Shown one piece after another: positions 53,182 to 63,016 of a stretch of DNA of 64,000 bases. This stretch comes from a candidate division BRC1 bacterium HGW-BRC1-1 (GTDB lineage Bacteria > Sumerlaeota > Sumerlaeia > Sumerlaeales > Sumerlaeaceae). The translations under genes were made by a program, and so were the position numbers. Within the stretch, counting starts at the first letter, position 1. Each line of letters starts with the position of its first letter. Location of the stretch: assembly GCA_002842095.1 (NCBI GenBank), contig PHCB01000009.1:133468-197467 (forward strand). The letters run 5' to 3'. The notes beneath the pieces are model-generated. The model did no database searches and had not been told where the DNA came from. It saw only the letters and a program-made list of their open reading frames with translations.

Positions 53182-54330
53182 ATGAAAAGAACGATTGTTA
53201 TCCTCGTGATGTTGGCTGTTGTTGCCACGGCGCTCGCCGGGGGCTTCGCTTTCATTCTCCAGCAGAACAAGCTCGGCAAGCTGAAGCGCATTGCCGCGCA
53301 GGCCGAGGAGAAGGTGGAGACGAAGGATTACGAGCCCGCGGTGGTTCTGCTGAAACAGGTGGAAGAGGCGGGTGGCACAGCACGGTCGACCTTCCTCCTG
53401 GGCAAAATTTATTTCGACATGGGCAAGCCCTCCGAGGCGATGCCGTATTTCAAACGGATCGAATCGAAGTACGGGCGCAGCACGTTTGTGCCCGACTCGA
53501 TGCTCTATCAGGCCCGCTATGCGCTGGAAGTGGAGGGCAAGGCCAAGCCCGCGCGGGAGACATTCCTGCGCGTCCTCGAGCAATATCCGGACTCGGAGGC
53601 TGCCGATCATTCGCTGCTGTATCTGGCGGGGATGAGTTACGACGAGGGTGACGTGAAAATGGCACGTCGAAACCTGGAGCAGATTGTGCGCCGCCCCGAT
53701 TCGCCCGCGCGCCAGGAGGCGGAGTTCATCCTCGGCGACATCAACATGAAACAATTGCGCAGCCCCGATCCCGGCCCCAACGACGAGCTGTACACGATCA
53801 AAAAGGGCGACGCGCTGTGGAACATCTCGCGCAAGTATAACGTGCCGGTGGATATGCTGGAGGGGATCAACAACATCAAGGCATCAACCCTCAGCATCGG
53901 CCAGCAGATCAAGATCCCGCGGTTGAACCTGTCCGTTGTGGTGGACAAGGCGCACCGCACGCTGACGCTGCGCAACAACAACCAGTTCCTGAAAAAATAT
54001 CGCGTGTCGATCAACCGCACCGACACCAAGGTTCCTGCGGGCGATTATGCCATCCGGACGAAAAGTGGAAAGGGGATCGACTACACGGATACCGACACGG
54101 GCGTAATCACGAAGGCCGGCGACCCGGCCAACCCCATGGGCAGCCGCGCGCTGGAACTGCGCCGGGGCGTGATGATCCATGGTGGCGCAACGCCGGAGAC
54201 CATGGGCCAGTATGCGGCGAATGGCACCATCGGCATGGCGAATCAAGACATTGAGGAAATGTACCCGCTCGTGAACACGGGCACGCAGGTTACCATCAAG
54301 GGCAAGAATCTGATGGAAGATAAAAAGTAG
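53182..54330 (+). CDS. TPR + LysM + YkuD-fold protein lacking the catalytic Cys
   Basis: About 382 residues. It has an N-terminal membrane helix ([20 protein letters not shown]), TPR-like repeats (about 35-195), a LysM domain (204-248, [18 protein letters not shown]) and a YkuD L,D-transpeptidase-like domain (about 250-378). In active enzymes the HG...S-H/x-G-C-I-R-M motif holds the catalytic Cys. Here His333 is kept ([12 protein letters not shown]) but the motif reads ANGTIGM: the Cys position is Thr349 and the Arg position is Gly351. It likely binds peptidoglycan without crosslinking it, unless a different residue acts. AGGA lies ahead of the ATG at 53182; the track start at 53077 is upstream of the signal. 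Confidence 0.85.
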   Translation: MKRTIVILVMLAVVATALAGGFAFILQQNKLGKLKRIAAQAEEKVETKDYEPAVVLLKQVEEAGGTARSTFLLGKIYFDMGKPSEAMPYFKRIESKYGRSTFVPDSMLYQARYALEVEGKAKPARETFLRVLEQYPDSEAADHSLLYLAGMSYDEGDVKMARRNLEQIVRRPDSPARQEAEFILGDINMKQLRSPDPGPNDELYTIKKGDALWNISRKYNVPVDMLEGINNIKASTLSIGQQIKIPRLNLSVVVDKAHRTLTLRNNNQFLKKYRVSINRTDTKVPAGDYAIRTKSGKGIDYTDTDTGVITKAGDPANPMGSRALELRRGVMIHGGATPETMGQYAANGTIGMANQDIEEMYPLVNTGTQVTIKGKNLMEDKK

Positions 54331-54404
54331 GACGCCGTATCACCCCGCAATTTTGCGACATCCCCATTCTCAGAACAATCCCACACGAAACGGAAATTAC
54401 TAAC

Positions 54405-55313
54405 ATGACGAACACCAAGAGCGCCAAGGCGGAGGAGAAGTCTCCTGTGTTGAAGTTGGGACTGCCCAAGGGCAGCCTGCAGGAGGCGACGTTGTCGCTG
54501 TTTCGCAAGGCGGGGTTCAGCTTCGCCATCGGCTCGCGCAGCTACACCGCCTCGTGCGATGATCCGGAAATTTCCGCAATTCTGATTCGCGCCCAGGAAA
54601 TGAGCCGCTACGTGGAAGAGGGGATTTTCGACCTCGGACTGACGGGGCTCGATTGGATCAAGGAGAATCATTCGAAGGTCCACGAAGTGGAAGACCTGGT
54701 GTATGCGAAAGCATCCATGCGTCCGGTGCGCTGGGTGCTGGCGGTGCCGGAGTCGTCGCCGTTTGAAACCGTGAAGGACCTGAAGGGCAAGCGCATCGCG
54801 ACGGAAGTGGTGAACATCACGCGCGATTATCTGGCCGCGAACAAGGTGAAGGCCGACGTGGAATTCTCGTGGGGGGCCACGGAGGCGAAGGCACCGGATC
54901 TGGTGGATGCCATCGTGGAAGTGACCGAGACGGGCAATTCGCTGCGGGCGAACAAGTATCGGATCATCGACACGGTGCTGGAAAGCTGGACGAAGCTGAT
55001 CGCCAACCCGAAAGCAATGCGCGACCCGTGGAAAAAGGCGAAGATCGAGAACATCGCGCTGTTACTGAAGGCCGCCATTGAAGCCGAGGGCAAGGTGGGC
55101 CTTAAAATGAACGTGGAGCGGCGCAAGCTGGAGGCTCTGCTGAAGGTGCTGCCGGCGCTGACATCGCCCACAGTGTCAAACCTGACCGACGAGAAGTTCG
55201 TGGCGCTGGAAACGGTGATTCAAGAATCGCTGGCAAAGCGTCTGATCCCCGATTTAAAGCGCGCGGGCGCAACGGGGATTATCGAGTATCCGTTGAACAA
55301 GGTGATTTATTAA
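54405..55313 (+). CDS. hisG: ATP phosphoribosyltransferase, long form
   Basis: 302 residues. It catalyses the first step of histidine synthesis. The N-terminus [20 protein letters not shown], the PRPP-loop region [16 protein letters not shown] and the [10 protein letters not shown] segment are characteristic. The C-terminal HisG_C domain ([26 protein letters not shown]) identifies the long, hexameric, His-inhibited form, so HisZ is not needed. No other his gene is adjacent. Confidence 0.94.
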   Translation: MTNTKSAKAEEKSPVLKLGLPKGSLQEATLSLFRKAGFSFAIGSRSYTASCDDPEISAILIRAQEMSRYVEEGIFDLGLTGLDWIKENHSKVHEVEDLVYAKASMRPVRWVLAVPESSPFETVKDLKGKRIATEVVNITRDYLAANKVKADVEFSWGATEAKAPDLVDAIVEVTETGNSLRANKYRIIDTVLESWTKLIANPKAMRDPWKKAKIENIALLLKAAIEAEGKVGLKMNVERRKLEALLKVLPALTSPTVSNLTDEKFVALETVIQESLAKRLIPDLKRAGATGIIEYPLNKVIY

Positions 55314-55356
55314 AACACACTGTTCGGGCTGACCCGGTCGCAGCGCTCCCGTTTCA

Positions 55357-55400
55357 GGTCCATTATGTCCATCTCGTCCATAATGTCCATGGCGTCCATT
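55357..55400 (-). repeat. Family B array (GTCCAT orientation) upstream of glycosidase
   Basis: GTCCATTAT, GTCCATCTC, GTCCATAAT, GTCCATGGC, GTCCAT with a 9-base period; a further GCGTCCATTCGCGG follows at 55411. Confidence 0.87.
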
Positions 55401-55515
55401 TAAAAATCCGCGTCCATTCGCGGTTGGCCTTTGCGCTGCTGTCGCTTTTGTTTTGATTGGGTGGTTTGGTCGCTTTTTATTACGGGCAATAACCCTGTTG
55501 TCCCGGAGAGAGACC

Positions 55516-58329
55516 ATGTCGTTTTTACACCGTTCGTTGCGTTGCCTGTCGTTAATGTTACTGGCGGGTTCCGCGCTACTGAACCCCATGGTGTCGCGCG
55601 GTGCTGAACCTGCAGCGGTTGAGAAGATGGTCGACCCGGCCATCGACGCGACGGGCCCCTTCTGCTATCTGGCTTATCCGAACTTCAACATTGGCGTGAT
55701 GGGCGTGGGCAAGGGCTCGCAGGTCACTTTCGACGGCGCCATTTTTGCCGGTGGCAACGAGGTGGCGTTCTTCACCGGTGCCGACCACCAGCCGGTGATG
55801 GCGCGCCAGAAGCTGCTGCTGGATGACTGGCTGCCGGTGATTCGCTGGGGCGTAAAAAACGCCGGAGTGGCGTATGAGTTTGAAGCCTTCGCCGCGCCCC
55901 ATGACGACAATCCCCTCTCCAACACGACCAACTTCATCCGCGTGACCGCCCGCAACGAAAACGACACCCCCACGCGGGGCATGGTGACGGTGGCCAATCG
56001 ATTCGCGGTGGATGATCACCGGTTCGGTTACATGCGACAGTACCCCTTTTCGCCGTCGTGGAAATATGAAATGTTAGATGACGCGATGGTGCGCGACGGC
56101 AAGATCATCCTCCTGTTTCCTGCGGGTGGAACGCGCGAGGCCGTGGCGGGCAAACCGTATGAAAGTCCATTTTCCGGGGCTGACTTTCACGTGTCGGACC
56201 GCACCGAAGTCGGGCTGATTACATACGACTCCATGCTGGAACCGGGTGAGAAAAAAACCATCGAATTCAAGATGCCGTCGTTCCCCGTGGCGGCCGACGA
56301 TGCCGTGCAACTGGCGGCTATCCGCGAGAGTGACTACGAAACCAAGCGCCGCGACACGGTCGCAACCTGGCGCAATCTGGAAGACCAGGGAGCGCGCCTG
56401 TACGTACCGGAGGAGAAGGTGGCCCATGCGCACCGGGCCAGCCTGATGTACAACTGGATCGCCATCTGGACGAGCAAGGTGGGCGACTGGGCGCAGGGCG
56501 TGAACAAGACGCAGTACAACTGGTTCTGGCTGCGCGACGGGGCGTGGATCGTGCGCAATTATGACCTGTGGGGCTTTCATCAGGTGGCGGCAAAGTGCCT
56601 CGACCACCATCTCACATTTCAGAAGGACAACGGAAATTTCCAAAGCCAGGAAGGGCAGACCGACGGGTTCGGGCAAACGCTGTACGTGCTGGGCCAACAC
56701 GCGCTGCTGACAGGCGACAAGGCGTTCGCCCGCGACATGATCCCCAGGTTTGAGAAGGCCATAGAGTGGCTGAAAGGCGCGCGGGCCGAGGATCCGGACC
56801 ACATCATGCCGGCCACCAATATGCTGGACAACGAATACGTGCATGGGCACTTGCCGGGTCATAATTTCTGGGCACTGGCGGGGGTGCGTACTGCTGTGCG
56901 CACAGCCATGCTGGTGGGCGATAAGAAAAACACAGCTGCGTGGCGAGCCGAATTCGATGATTTTCACCGCGCCTTTATGGAGAAACTGGTGAAGGAGTGC
57001 GGGACGGATCGCCCCATTCCGCCCAGCTTCGAAACCACCGGCGGTCAGGACTGGGGAAACCTGCTGGCGTTATTTCCAAGCGAGGCGCTGGGACCCGACG
57101 ATGCCCGCGTGGCGGCGACCATGAAAAAAATGCGCGCAGAAAAATACGCCGAGGGTCTGATGACCTACAAGGGTCAGCTCCACCATTACGTCACTGTGAA
57201 GGCGACACACAATTTCCTCGTGCGAAACGAGCAGGAGGAAGTGCTCCGCGATTTTTATGCGATCCTGCTGCACATGGGATCGTGCCACGAAATGTTTGAG
57301 TGGGAAACGGCCCCCTGGGGGGCGCGCGACACGGGCCGCAACCTGCCGCCCCACGGCTGGGGCTCGGCGATGTTCAACACGCTGCTGCGCAACATGCTGG
57401 TGATGGAGCGCGGCGGCGATGGCGGTCTGGACGGGCGCGAAATCTGGCTGTTCAACGCAGTTTCGCCGACATGGGCCAAGGCCGGCCAACGGGTTGCTTT
57501 CGAAAGAATGCCGACGGAGATGGGACCGGTATCGGCGGAGATGCGATTTGAAGAAGATGGCGCGTCGGTGCGCATCGAGGCGAGCTGGCGCACGTGGCCC
57601 ACGCAACTGGTGTTGCCGATACCGTATTGGGCGGAGTTGGAGTCGTTTCAAAGCGACGCACGGCAGTCACGCCACGAGGGCGATTTCATCTATCTGACGC
57701 CGGATGCAAGTCGCGTTTCGCTCAAGTGGAAGCTGCGCAATGAGATTGAGCCGCTGAGTTTTGTGCGGGCGGTGGAACTGTTCAAGGATGAGTATGCGCG
57801 CAAATTTGCGGAGTACCGGGCGGCGGGACACGAGGCCTCACCGGTGGTGGCTCCGACAATGCAGACCGCAGAGGAGCGCGAGAAGCGCTGGCGTGAGGTA
57901 TTCTCGCCGGCAGCAACGGGCATGGCGGTGGGCAAGACAGTGGAGGCCAGCACGGGCAAGGACACCGCCAGCCGCGCCGTGGACGGCAACGCGGTGGATC
58001 CGCAGCGTTCAAGCTGGGTGACAAAAAAGGCCGATTGGCCGGCGACGCTGAAGATTGATCTGGGCGCCGAAACCACCGTGACCCGCGTGCAGGTGGTGCC
58101 CGATTATTTATCCGAGCAGACGTTCCGTTACAAAGTGGAGACGTCGGTGGACGGCGAGAAGTGGGGCGTGATCGGTGACATGCGTGAGAACAAGGTGCGT
58201 GCCACGGACAAGGGCGACTTGTTCGAGGTGAAGGAGCCGGCGGCGGTGCGGTTTGTGCTGCTGACGCAGGAAGGTGTTGCCTGGGGCGAAAGCGCCGGGT
58301 TCACGGAAGTGCGCGTGTTTGGGAAGTAG
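55516..58329 (+). CDS. Secreted six-hairpin glycosidase with C-terminal F5/8 C (discoidin) domain
   Basis: 937 residues. Signal peptide MSFLHRSLRCLSLMLLAGSA is cleaved near SRGA. An N-terminal beta-sandwich (about 30-300) is followed by an (alpha/alpha)6 barrel (about 310-690) with YNWFWLRDGAWIVRNYDLWG and FQSQEGQTDGFGQTLY, resembling GH15/GH63/trehalase-like enzymes; the Asp and Glu residues in those motifs are likely catalytic. The last 150 residues are an F5/8 type C carbohydrate-binding module (ASRAVDGN, TLKIDLGAETTVTRVQVVPD). It probably acts on extracellular glycans. ATG 55516 is chosen because it begins the signal peptide. An SSS symporter and a GHL10 protein follow. Confidence 0.8.
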   Translation: MSFLHRSLRCLSLMLLAGSALLNPMVSRGAEPAAVEKMVDPAIDATGPFCYLAYPNFNIGVMGVGKGSQVTFDGAIFAGGNEVAFFTGADHQPVMARQKLLLDDWLPVIRWGVKNAGVAYEFEAFAAPHDDNPLSNTTNFIRVTARNENDTPTRGMVTVANRFAVDDHRFGYMRQYPFSPSWKYEMLDDAMVRDGKIILLFPAGGTREAVAGKPYESPFSGADFHVSDRTEVGLITYDSMLEPGEKKTIEFKMPSFPVAADDAVQLAAIRESDYETKRRDTVATWRNLEDQGARLYVPEEKVAHAHRASLMYNWIAIWTSKVGDWAQGVNKTQYNWFWLRDGAWIVRNYDLWGFHQVAAKCLDHHLTFQKDNGNFQSQEGQTDGFGQTLYVLGQHALLTGDKAFARDMIPRFEKAIEWLKGARAEDPDHIMPATNMLDNEYVHGHLPGHNFWALAGVRTAVRTAMLVGDKKNTAAWRAEFDDFHRAFMEKLVKECGTDRPIPPSFETTGGQDWGNLLALFPSEALGPDDARVAATMKKMRAEKYAEGLMTYKGQLHHYVTVKATHNFLVRNEQEEVLRDFYAILLHMGSCHEMFEWETAPWGARDTGRNLPPHGWGSAMFNTLLRNMLVMERGGDGGLDGREIWLFNAVSPTWAKAGQRVAFERMPTEMGPVSAEMRFEEDGASVRIEASWRTWPTQLVLPIPYWAELESFQSDARQSRHEGDFIYLTPDASRVSLKWKLRNEIEPLSFVRAVELFKDEYARKFAEYRAAGHEASPVVAPTMQTAEEREKRWREVFSPAATGMAVGKTVEASTGKDTASRAVDGNAVDPQRSSWVTKKADWPATLKIDLGAETTVTRVQVVPDYLSEQTFRYKVETSVDGEKWGVIGDMRENKVRATDKGDLFEVKEPAAVRFVLLTQEGVAWGESAGFTEVRVFGK

Positions 58330-58343
58330 CGGGGCAGTAGGAT

Positions 58344-58387
58344 GATGGACGGTATGGACAAGATGGACACTATGGACGCAATGGACA
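58344..58387 (+). repeat. Family B 9-bp repeat array (ATGGACNNN)
   Basis: ATGGACGGT, ATGGACAAG, ATGGACACT, ATGGACGCA, ATGGACACC, located 15 bases after the glycosidase stop. With the array at 55357 it forms an inverted pair flanking this gene, as around the ABC ATPase. Confidence 0.88.
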
Positions 58388-58532
58388 CCGTGGGCAGACC
58401 GACAGGCTGAGCTTTAACTGAGCCAGCGGGGCGGCTGTTCAAGGAGCAGTGACGTAGTAAGTCCACATTAAAAACAGAAACGCAAAAGTGCGTGAACGAA
58501 ACTGTACCGGCGTGCAATTCGCACGCTGAGAG

Positions 58533-60377
58533 TTAATGCCGCATGGACAGCGGGATGTCTTTCATTTCCTCGGCCTGGGCCAGACGGTGGCGGGCCTGCG
58601 CAAGCACCGATTCGGGGGTACGGAAGAGGCAGCCAACCAGGAAGGTGATGCCGGCGCCCACGAAAGCGAACCACGTAAACGAAATAACCGGCACCCACGT
58701 CGGCATGGCGAACACGATGCGATCGGATTTTTCCACGACGTGCAGACCCGTGATGTGCACATACCAGGGAAGATCGCGATACACCGCGGCCACACCGTCG
58801 CCACCCGCAGACACCAGATGCGCTGCCAGCCATGCGGCTTTCTCTACCTCGCCGGTGGCTCCGGCCAGCGCACTGGCCACCTCGCCGTGTTGTCCGGTGA
58901 TGATGAAAACTCCGAACAGGCCAAGACTGATGGCGAGCATGTTGCCCAGATCGTGACCGCGTTTACGAGTGAGCATGCCCACAAGGAACACACCCAGCAT
59001 GGGACCGATGAACAACCCGGCCACACCCAGCGCGATCGGGATGAGCCGCTGGTTGGGATCGCGCACGTTCATAAACGCCGTGAAACCGGCGATAACAATC
59101 ATCAGCACGGCAAAGAAAGCCGTGAAAAACCGCGCCGCACTAATGTGCTGAACCTCGCTATGCTTACCCCCGAAGTATGGCAGATACCAGTCGTTGGTGA
59201 CACTGGTGGCCAGCGCATTGAGGGCCGCCGAGAGACTGCCCATGGCCGTGGCGAAAAGGCCCGCAAGAACGAACCCGCGCAGGACGAACGGCATGACGCT
59301 GAGGATGTAGACGCCGAAAACATCGTTGGGCTTCTCGGGGCGAAGCTCGGGCATTTGCGTGTAGAAGACGATGAGCAGCACGCCGATGAAACTGAAGGCG
59401 GCGGCGATGGGAATATCCATGAAGGCGCTGGCGAGCAGCGAACGCCGCGCGCGGCGGTAGTCGGTCGCGGTCAGCATGCGCTGCACCATGTCCTGATCGG
59501 TGCCGAACATGCCCATGTTGTTCACCGTGCTGGCGATAAGCGCGCTGAAGATGGTGTAGGGGCTGGCGAGGACGGCCTTGGTGTAATCCCACCACGAGCC
59601 GCCGGCCGGGGCGGCCTCGAAGCCCGAGCGCAGATAACCTTTCCACGATTTCATCTCGGGCACCTGATCGCCCAACACCTTCAGCCCCTTGAAGAGGTTC
59701 AGGTCGTTGCCGCCGATGGTGTAAAGCAACGCGCCGATAGCCACGATGGCGCTGCCGAACATGAGGGTTGCCTGAATGACGTCGGTCCAGATGACAGCCT
59801 TGATGCCGCCGAGCATGGTATAGGCGCCTGTGATAAGAACGAGGACGATGATGGCCACCACATAGGGCATCCAACTATCGCCCAGCGCCATGTCGCGCAC
59901 TTCCACGCCCTGCACAAACAGCCGCCACGCCAGCACCATGACGAGGGCCGGCACGTAAACGCGCACACCCATGGCGAGGGTGCGGAAAATGAGGAAGAGA
60001 ATCGAGACGTAGTTCTTCGACCGCGACCCGAACCGGATGGCGAGATAATCGTACACTGTGTAAACGCGATAGTCGTAGTAGGGTTTCAGGAAGATGATGC
60101 CCACGAGGATCCGGGCGATGATCATGCCCACGAAAATCTGCACGTAGATGATGCCGCGGAACGTGTAGCCCTCGCCGGGGACGGTGAGGAAGGTGGCCGC
60201 GCTGGTTTCGGCGGCGATGATGGACGCCATGACGGCCCACCACGGGATGGAGCGTCCGCCCAGGGCGTAGTCCTTCAGGGTTTTTTCGCGGCGCCCCATG
60301 TAAAGCCCCAGCGCGGTGATGGCCACAAAGTAAACAAGGATGATGGTGCCGTCGATGACGAGTTTGTAGGTTTCCAT
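58533..60377 (-). CDS. Sodium:solute symporter (SSS/SLC5 family)
   Basis: About 614 residues and 13-14 helices. Family marks: GTIILVYFVAITALGLYMGR, DYALGGRSIPWWAVMASIIA with AETSAATFLTVPG, and TVNNMGMFGTDQDMVQRMLT, which is typical for SGLT-like transporters. It would import a sugar, sugar acid or related solute with Na+. The ATG at 60377 (METYKLVIDG) fits the family. It lies between two secreted glycosidase-like genes, suggesting uptake of their products. Substrate is inferred only from context. Confidence 0.88.
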   Translation of the reverse strand: METYKLVIDGTIILVYFVAITALGLYMGRREKTLKDYALGGRSIPWWAVMASIIAAETSAATFLTVPGEGYTFRGIIYVQIFVGMIIARILVGIIFLKPYYDYRVYTVYDYLAIRFGSRSKNYVSILFLIFRTLAMGVRVYVPALVMVLAWRLFVQGVEVRDMALGDSWMPYVVAIIVLVLITGAYTMLGGIKAVIWTDVIQATLMFGSAIVAIGALLYTIGGNDLNLFKGLKVLGDQVPEMKSWKGYLRSGFEAAPAGGSWWDYTKAVLASPYTIFSALIASTVNNMGMFGTDQDMVQRMLTATDYRRARRSLLASAFMDIPIAAAFSFIGVLLIVFYTQMPELRPEKPNDVFGVYILSVMPFVLRGFVLAGLFATAMGSLSAALNALATSVTNDWYLPYFGGKHSEVQHISAARFFTAFFAVLMIVIAGFTAFMNVRDPNQRLIPIALGVAGLFIGPMLGVFLVGMLTRKRGHDLGNMLAISLGLFGVFIITGQHGEVASALAGATGEVEKAAWLAAHLVSAGGDGVAAVYRDLPWYVHITGLHVVEKSDRIVFAMPTWVPVISFTWFAFVGAGITFLVGCLFRTPESVLAQARHRLAQAEEMKDIPLSMRH

Positions 60378-60638
60378 GGGGACGAACGCAGCCTCCTGCG
60401 GCAAACGGGCATTGAAGAAACAGCATTAAAAGCCCAACCGCCGCACGGTGGGAATTGCAAGGCGAGTTTGAGGAAGCGGGAGAAAAGCAGGAGGGTTGTT
60501 TAAAGGGAATTTCCCCGGGATAGGCCGGAGAAACCGAAATCCCGAATTCAGAGCCTCCGGTGGTGGACTCGTTTCGGGTTGCGAATCGGGGGGTGGGGAG
60601 GCGACTTTAGTTGTAACGTTTTTTCCGAGGGACATTTT

Positions 60639-62933
60639 ATGCGACGTTTTTTCCGGGCGCTTGCTGCGCTTGCCATGCCGCTTTGCTTTATGGCGGCTCC
60701 GATATCTGCCGGGGGGCAAACGCCAGAGGTCCGCGCCATCTGGGCGTCGCGATTTGAATGGCCCAGTTCCAACCAGACCACGGCGAAGGCGAACATCGAC
60801 CTGATGATGCAGCGCGCCAAGGACAACAACTTTAACACGGTCTTCTTTCAGGTGCGCGGCGAGTGCTCGACCCACTATCCTTCACCGGATGAGCCCTGGG
60901 CCTCAACTTACGGATACACCAACCCCGGTTGGGATCCACTGGCTTATGCCATCAACGCTGCCCACGCGCAGGGGTTGAAGCTTCACGCCTACATAAACAC
61001 CCACGTGTTTACCTCCAGCGGAGCCACTCCTCCTGCATCCACCACGCCACAGCATCCGTATAATGTTCACGGGCCCTCTGCCACCGGAACCAACACCTGG
61101 GCATTGACAGACGATCTGGGCGACAAATCGGCCACCGATAGCTACTACTGGATTTCTCCCGGCCACCCGGGGGCCAGCGAGTGGACGCGCCGCCAGATTA
61201 TGTACGTCGTGAAAAACTATGACGTCGACGGCATCCATCTCGACCGCATCCGCACGCCCGGCACCAATTACAGCTACGACGCAACCACCGTGAACCGGTT
61301 CAACGGAGCGGGGAACCCTGACAGCCTCGGATGGGCGGATTTCATGCGCAGCCAGATCACCCGTGACCTGCGCCACCTGTACGGCGAAATCCAGTACTAC
61401 AAACCCAACGTGCTACTGTCGGCGGCGCCTTTTGGCATCATGTACAAAGATGCCACCACGAACTATCAGGGCACGGGGACACAAGCCTATCACAGTTGGT
61501 ATCAAGACGGTTGGGGCTGGATGCAGGCGGGAGCCGTGGATTTTATGGTGCCGCAGATCTACTGGCTTGTGGGAAGCTCGCACCCGTTTGAAGATTTACT
61601 GGCCGACTGGCAGGACCATCGCTACGGGCGCTACGTTGTGCCCGGCAGCACCACAAGTGGTGGCTCGGTTTCGGTCGCCGCCATGCTGGCCATGACCGCC
61701 GAAAGCCGCAGCCAGGGCGCAAAGGGCCACACGATCTTCTCCTACGGCAGCATGACAAATTACTGGAACGCCTACAAGACCGGCCCCTACGCGCAGACGG
61801 CGGCCTTTCCTGACATGCCGTGGAAGACCACGCCAACCAAGGGCACCATCATCGGCTACGTGAAAGATGGCCTCGGCAACCCGGTGCTGGATGCGCTGGT
61901 TACGCAACCCGGCGATACGACGAAATATCTCTCGGCAAGCGACGGGCTGTTTGCCATTCTGAACGTGACGCCCGGCACAAACCTGTCGGTAACCGGCTCG
62001 AAGTCCGGAGTGGGCACGGCAACCGCCACGTCCATCAGTGTAACCGCCGGCGGCACCACGCTGGTTAACATCACCCTCGGAGTGACGAGCGCGGGTCAGG
62101 TGGAACTGGACAAGACCAGCTACGGCTTTGGAGCCCTGGTGGGCATCACAGTGAAGGACTCTGATCTGACAGCGCCGACCATAAGCGTAAACGCCAAAAC
62201 CAATGCCACACCGGCCGGGGTAGCCGTAACACTTAACCAACTATCTTCGGGCGTTTACACCGGATCCGTGGGGCTGAAGAATCCGGCGGACGCGACTGCT
62301 TCGGATCCCCTGGGTGCAACGGCAGGCGACACAATCACCGTTACCTACAACGACGCAGATTCCGGAAGTGGCTCGCCCGCAGTCGTGACAAAAACAGCGA
62401 CAATCACCAATCCTCCCAACATCATCCTCGAAAGTCGTAACAGCTCGGGGGGCCTCACGCCCAGCCCTGATTATGTGGAGTGGGCACCGTCGGGTTCAGA
62501 CTTTGCCAACAGCACCGCCAAAAGCACAGCACCGGGCCTCTCGGGCACGGGCAGCCGTTACATTGGTGAAGGCAGCCAGGGTTGCTATGCGGAGTTCACC
62601 TTCCCGGTGGAAAACCGCGCATTTTATGACCTCCAGATAACTCTGGGCTCTGGCACCAATCACAACTCGCCCGGTGCCAGCTACCGTCTCCAGCAGGCCG
62701 GCCACGCCGACGTAACCGGCACCTTTGATCTGTCACGCTTTACCACGGGCCTGGTCAATGACTGGTACGGTCTACACTCTGGCGTTCTGCTGGACCGCGG
62801 CACGGCGGTGCTCCGCATCACCAATAACAACCCGTTATCCGCAGGGTCGGGTGAGCGCTTCAACATGGATGCGGTGCGGCTTCAATATGAGATTCACGCG
62901 CCCGTGGCCCTCAGTAGCTTCAGTGTGGAATAA
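60639..62933 (+). CDS. Secreted GHL10 glycosidase-like protein with C-terminal accessory domains
   Basis: About 764 residues. A signal peptide (MRRFFRALAALAMPLCFMAA) is followed by a GHL10 barrel (about 30-400) with VRAIWASRFEWPSSN, FNTVFFQVRGECSTHYPS, AYINTHVFTSSG, DVDGIHLDRIRTPG and WMQAGAVDFMVPQIYW. Next come a carboxypeptidase-regulatory-like unit (IIGYVKDGLGNPVLDALV), an Ig-like segment and a golvesin/xly-type carbohydrate-binding domain at the end (SRYIGEGSQGCYAEFTF). GAGG lies eight bases before the ATG at 60639. It is a domain-rich relative of the GHL10 protein at 42429. It probably remodels or degrades polysaccharide outside the cytoplasm. Confidence 0.85.
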   Translation: MRRFFRALAALAMPLCFMAAPISAGGQTPEVRAIWASRFEWPSSNQTTAKANIDLMMQRAKDNNFNTVFFQVRGECSTHYPSPDEPWASTYGYTNPGWDPLAYAINAAHAQGLKLHAYINTHVFTSSGATPPASTTPQHPYNVHGPSATGTNTWALTDDLGDKSATDSYYWISPGHPGASEWTRRQIMYVVKNYDVDGIHLDRIRTPGTNYSYDATTVNRFNGAGNPDSLGWADFMRSQITRDLRHLYGEIQYYKPNVLLSAAPFGIMYKDATTNYQGTGTQAYHSWYQDGWGWMQAGAVDFMVPQIYWLVGSSHPFEDLLADWQDHRYGRYVVPGSTTSGGSVSVAAMLAMTAESRSQGAKGHTIFSYGSMTNYWNAYKTGPYAQTAAFPDMPWKTTPTKGTIIGYVKDGLGNPVLDALVTQPGDTTKYLSASDGLFAILNVTPGTNLSVTGSKSGVGTATATSISVTAGGTTLVNITLGVTSAGQVELDKTSYGFGALVGITVKDSDLTAPTISVNAKTNATPAGVAVTLNQLSSGVYTGSVGLKNPADATASDPLGATAGDTITVTYNDADSGSGSPAVVTKTATITNPPNIILESRNSSGGLTPSPDYVEWAPSGSDFANSTAKSTAPGLSGTGSRYIGEGSQGCYAEFTFPVENRAFYDLQITLGSGTNHNSPGASYRLQQAGHADVTGTFDLSRFTTGLVNDWYGLHSGVLLDRGTAVLRITNNNPLSAGSGERFNMDAVRLQYEIHAPVALSSFSVE

Positions 62934-62946
62934 TCTCCTTTGCTCG

Positions 62947-62987
62947 CCGGGGTGAACTTTTTCGCCCCGGAGCGGCTATCTTTTTTT
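62947..62987 (+). terminator. Likely terminator after the GHL10 gene
   Basis: Ten-base stem CCGGGGTGAA / TTCGCCCCGG (one G-T), four-base loop, then a run of seven T ten bases downstream. The gap before the T-run makes it less certain. Confidence 0.5.
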
Positions 62988-63016
62988 GAAGGCGCACGAC
63001 GCCTTCCTACGAACGG

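Noticed and set aside
58536-60503. 655-aa plus-strand ORF opposite the SSS symporter
   Set aside because: Antisense shadow, His/Asp/Glu-rich with no motifs.
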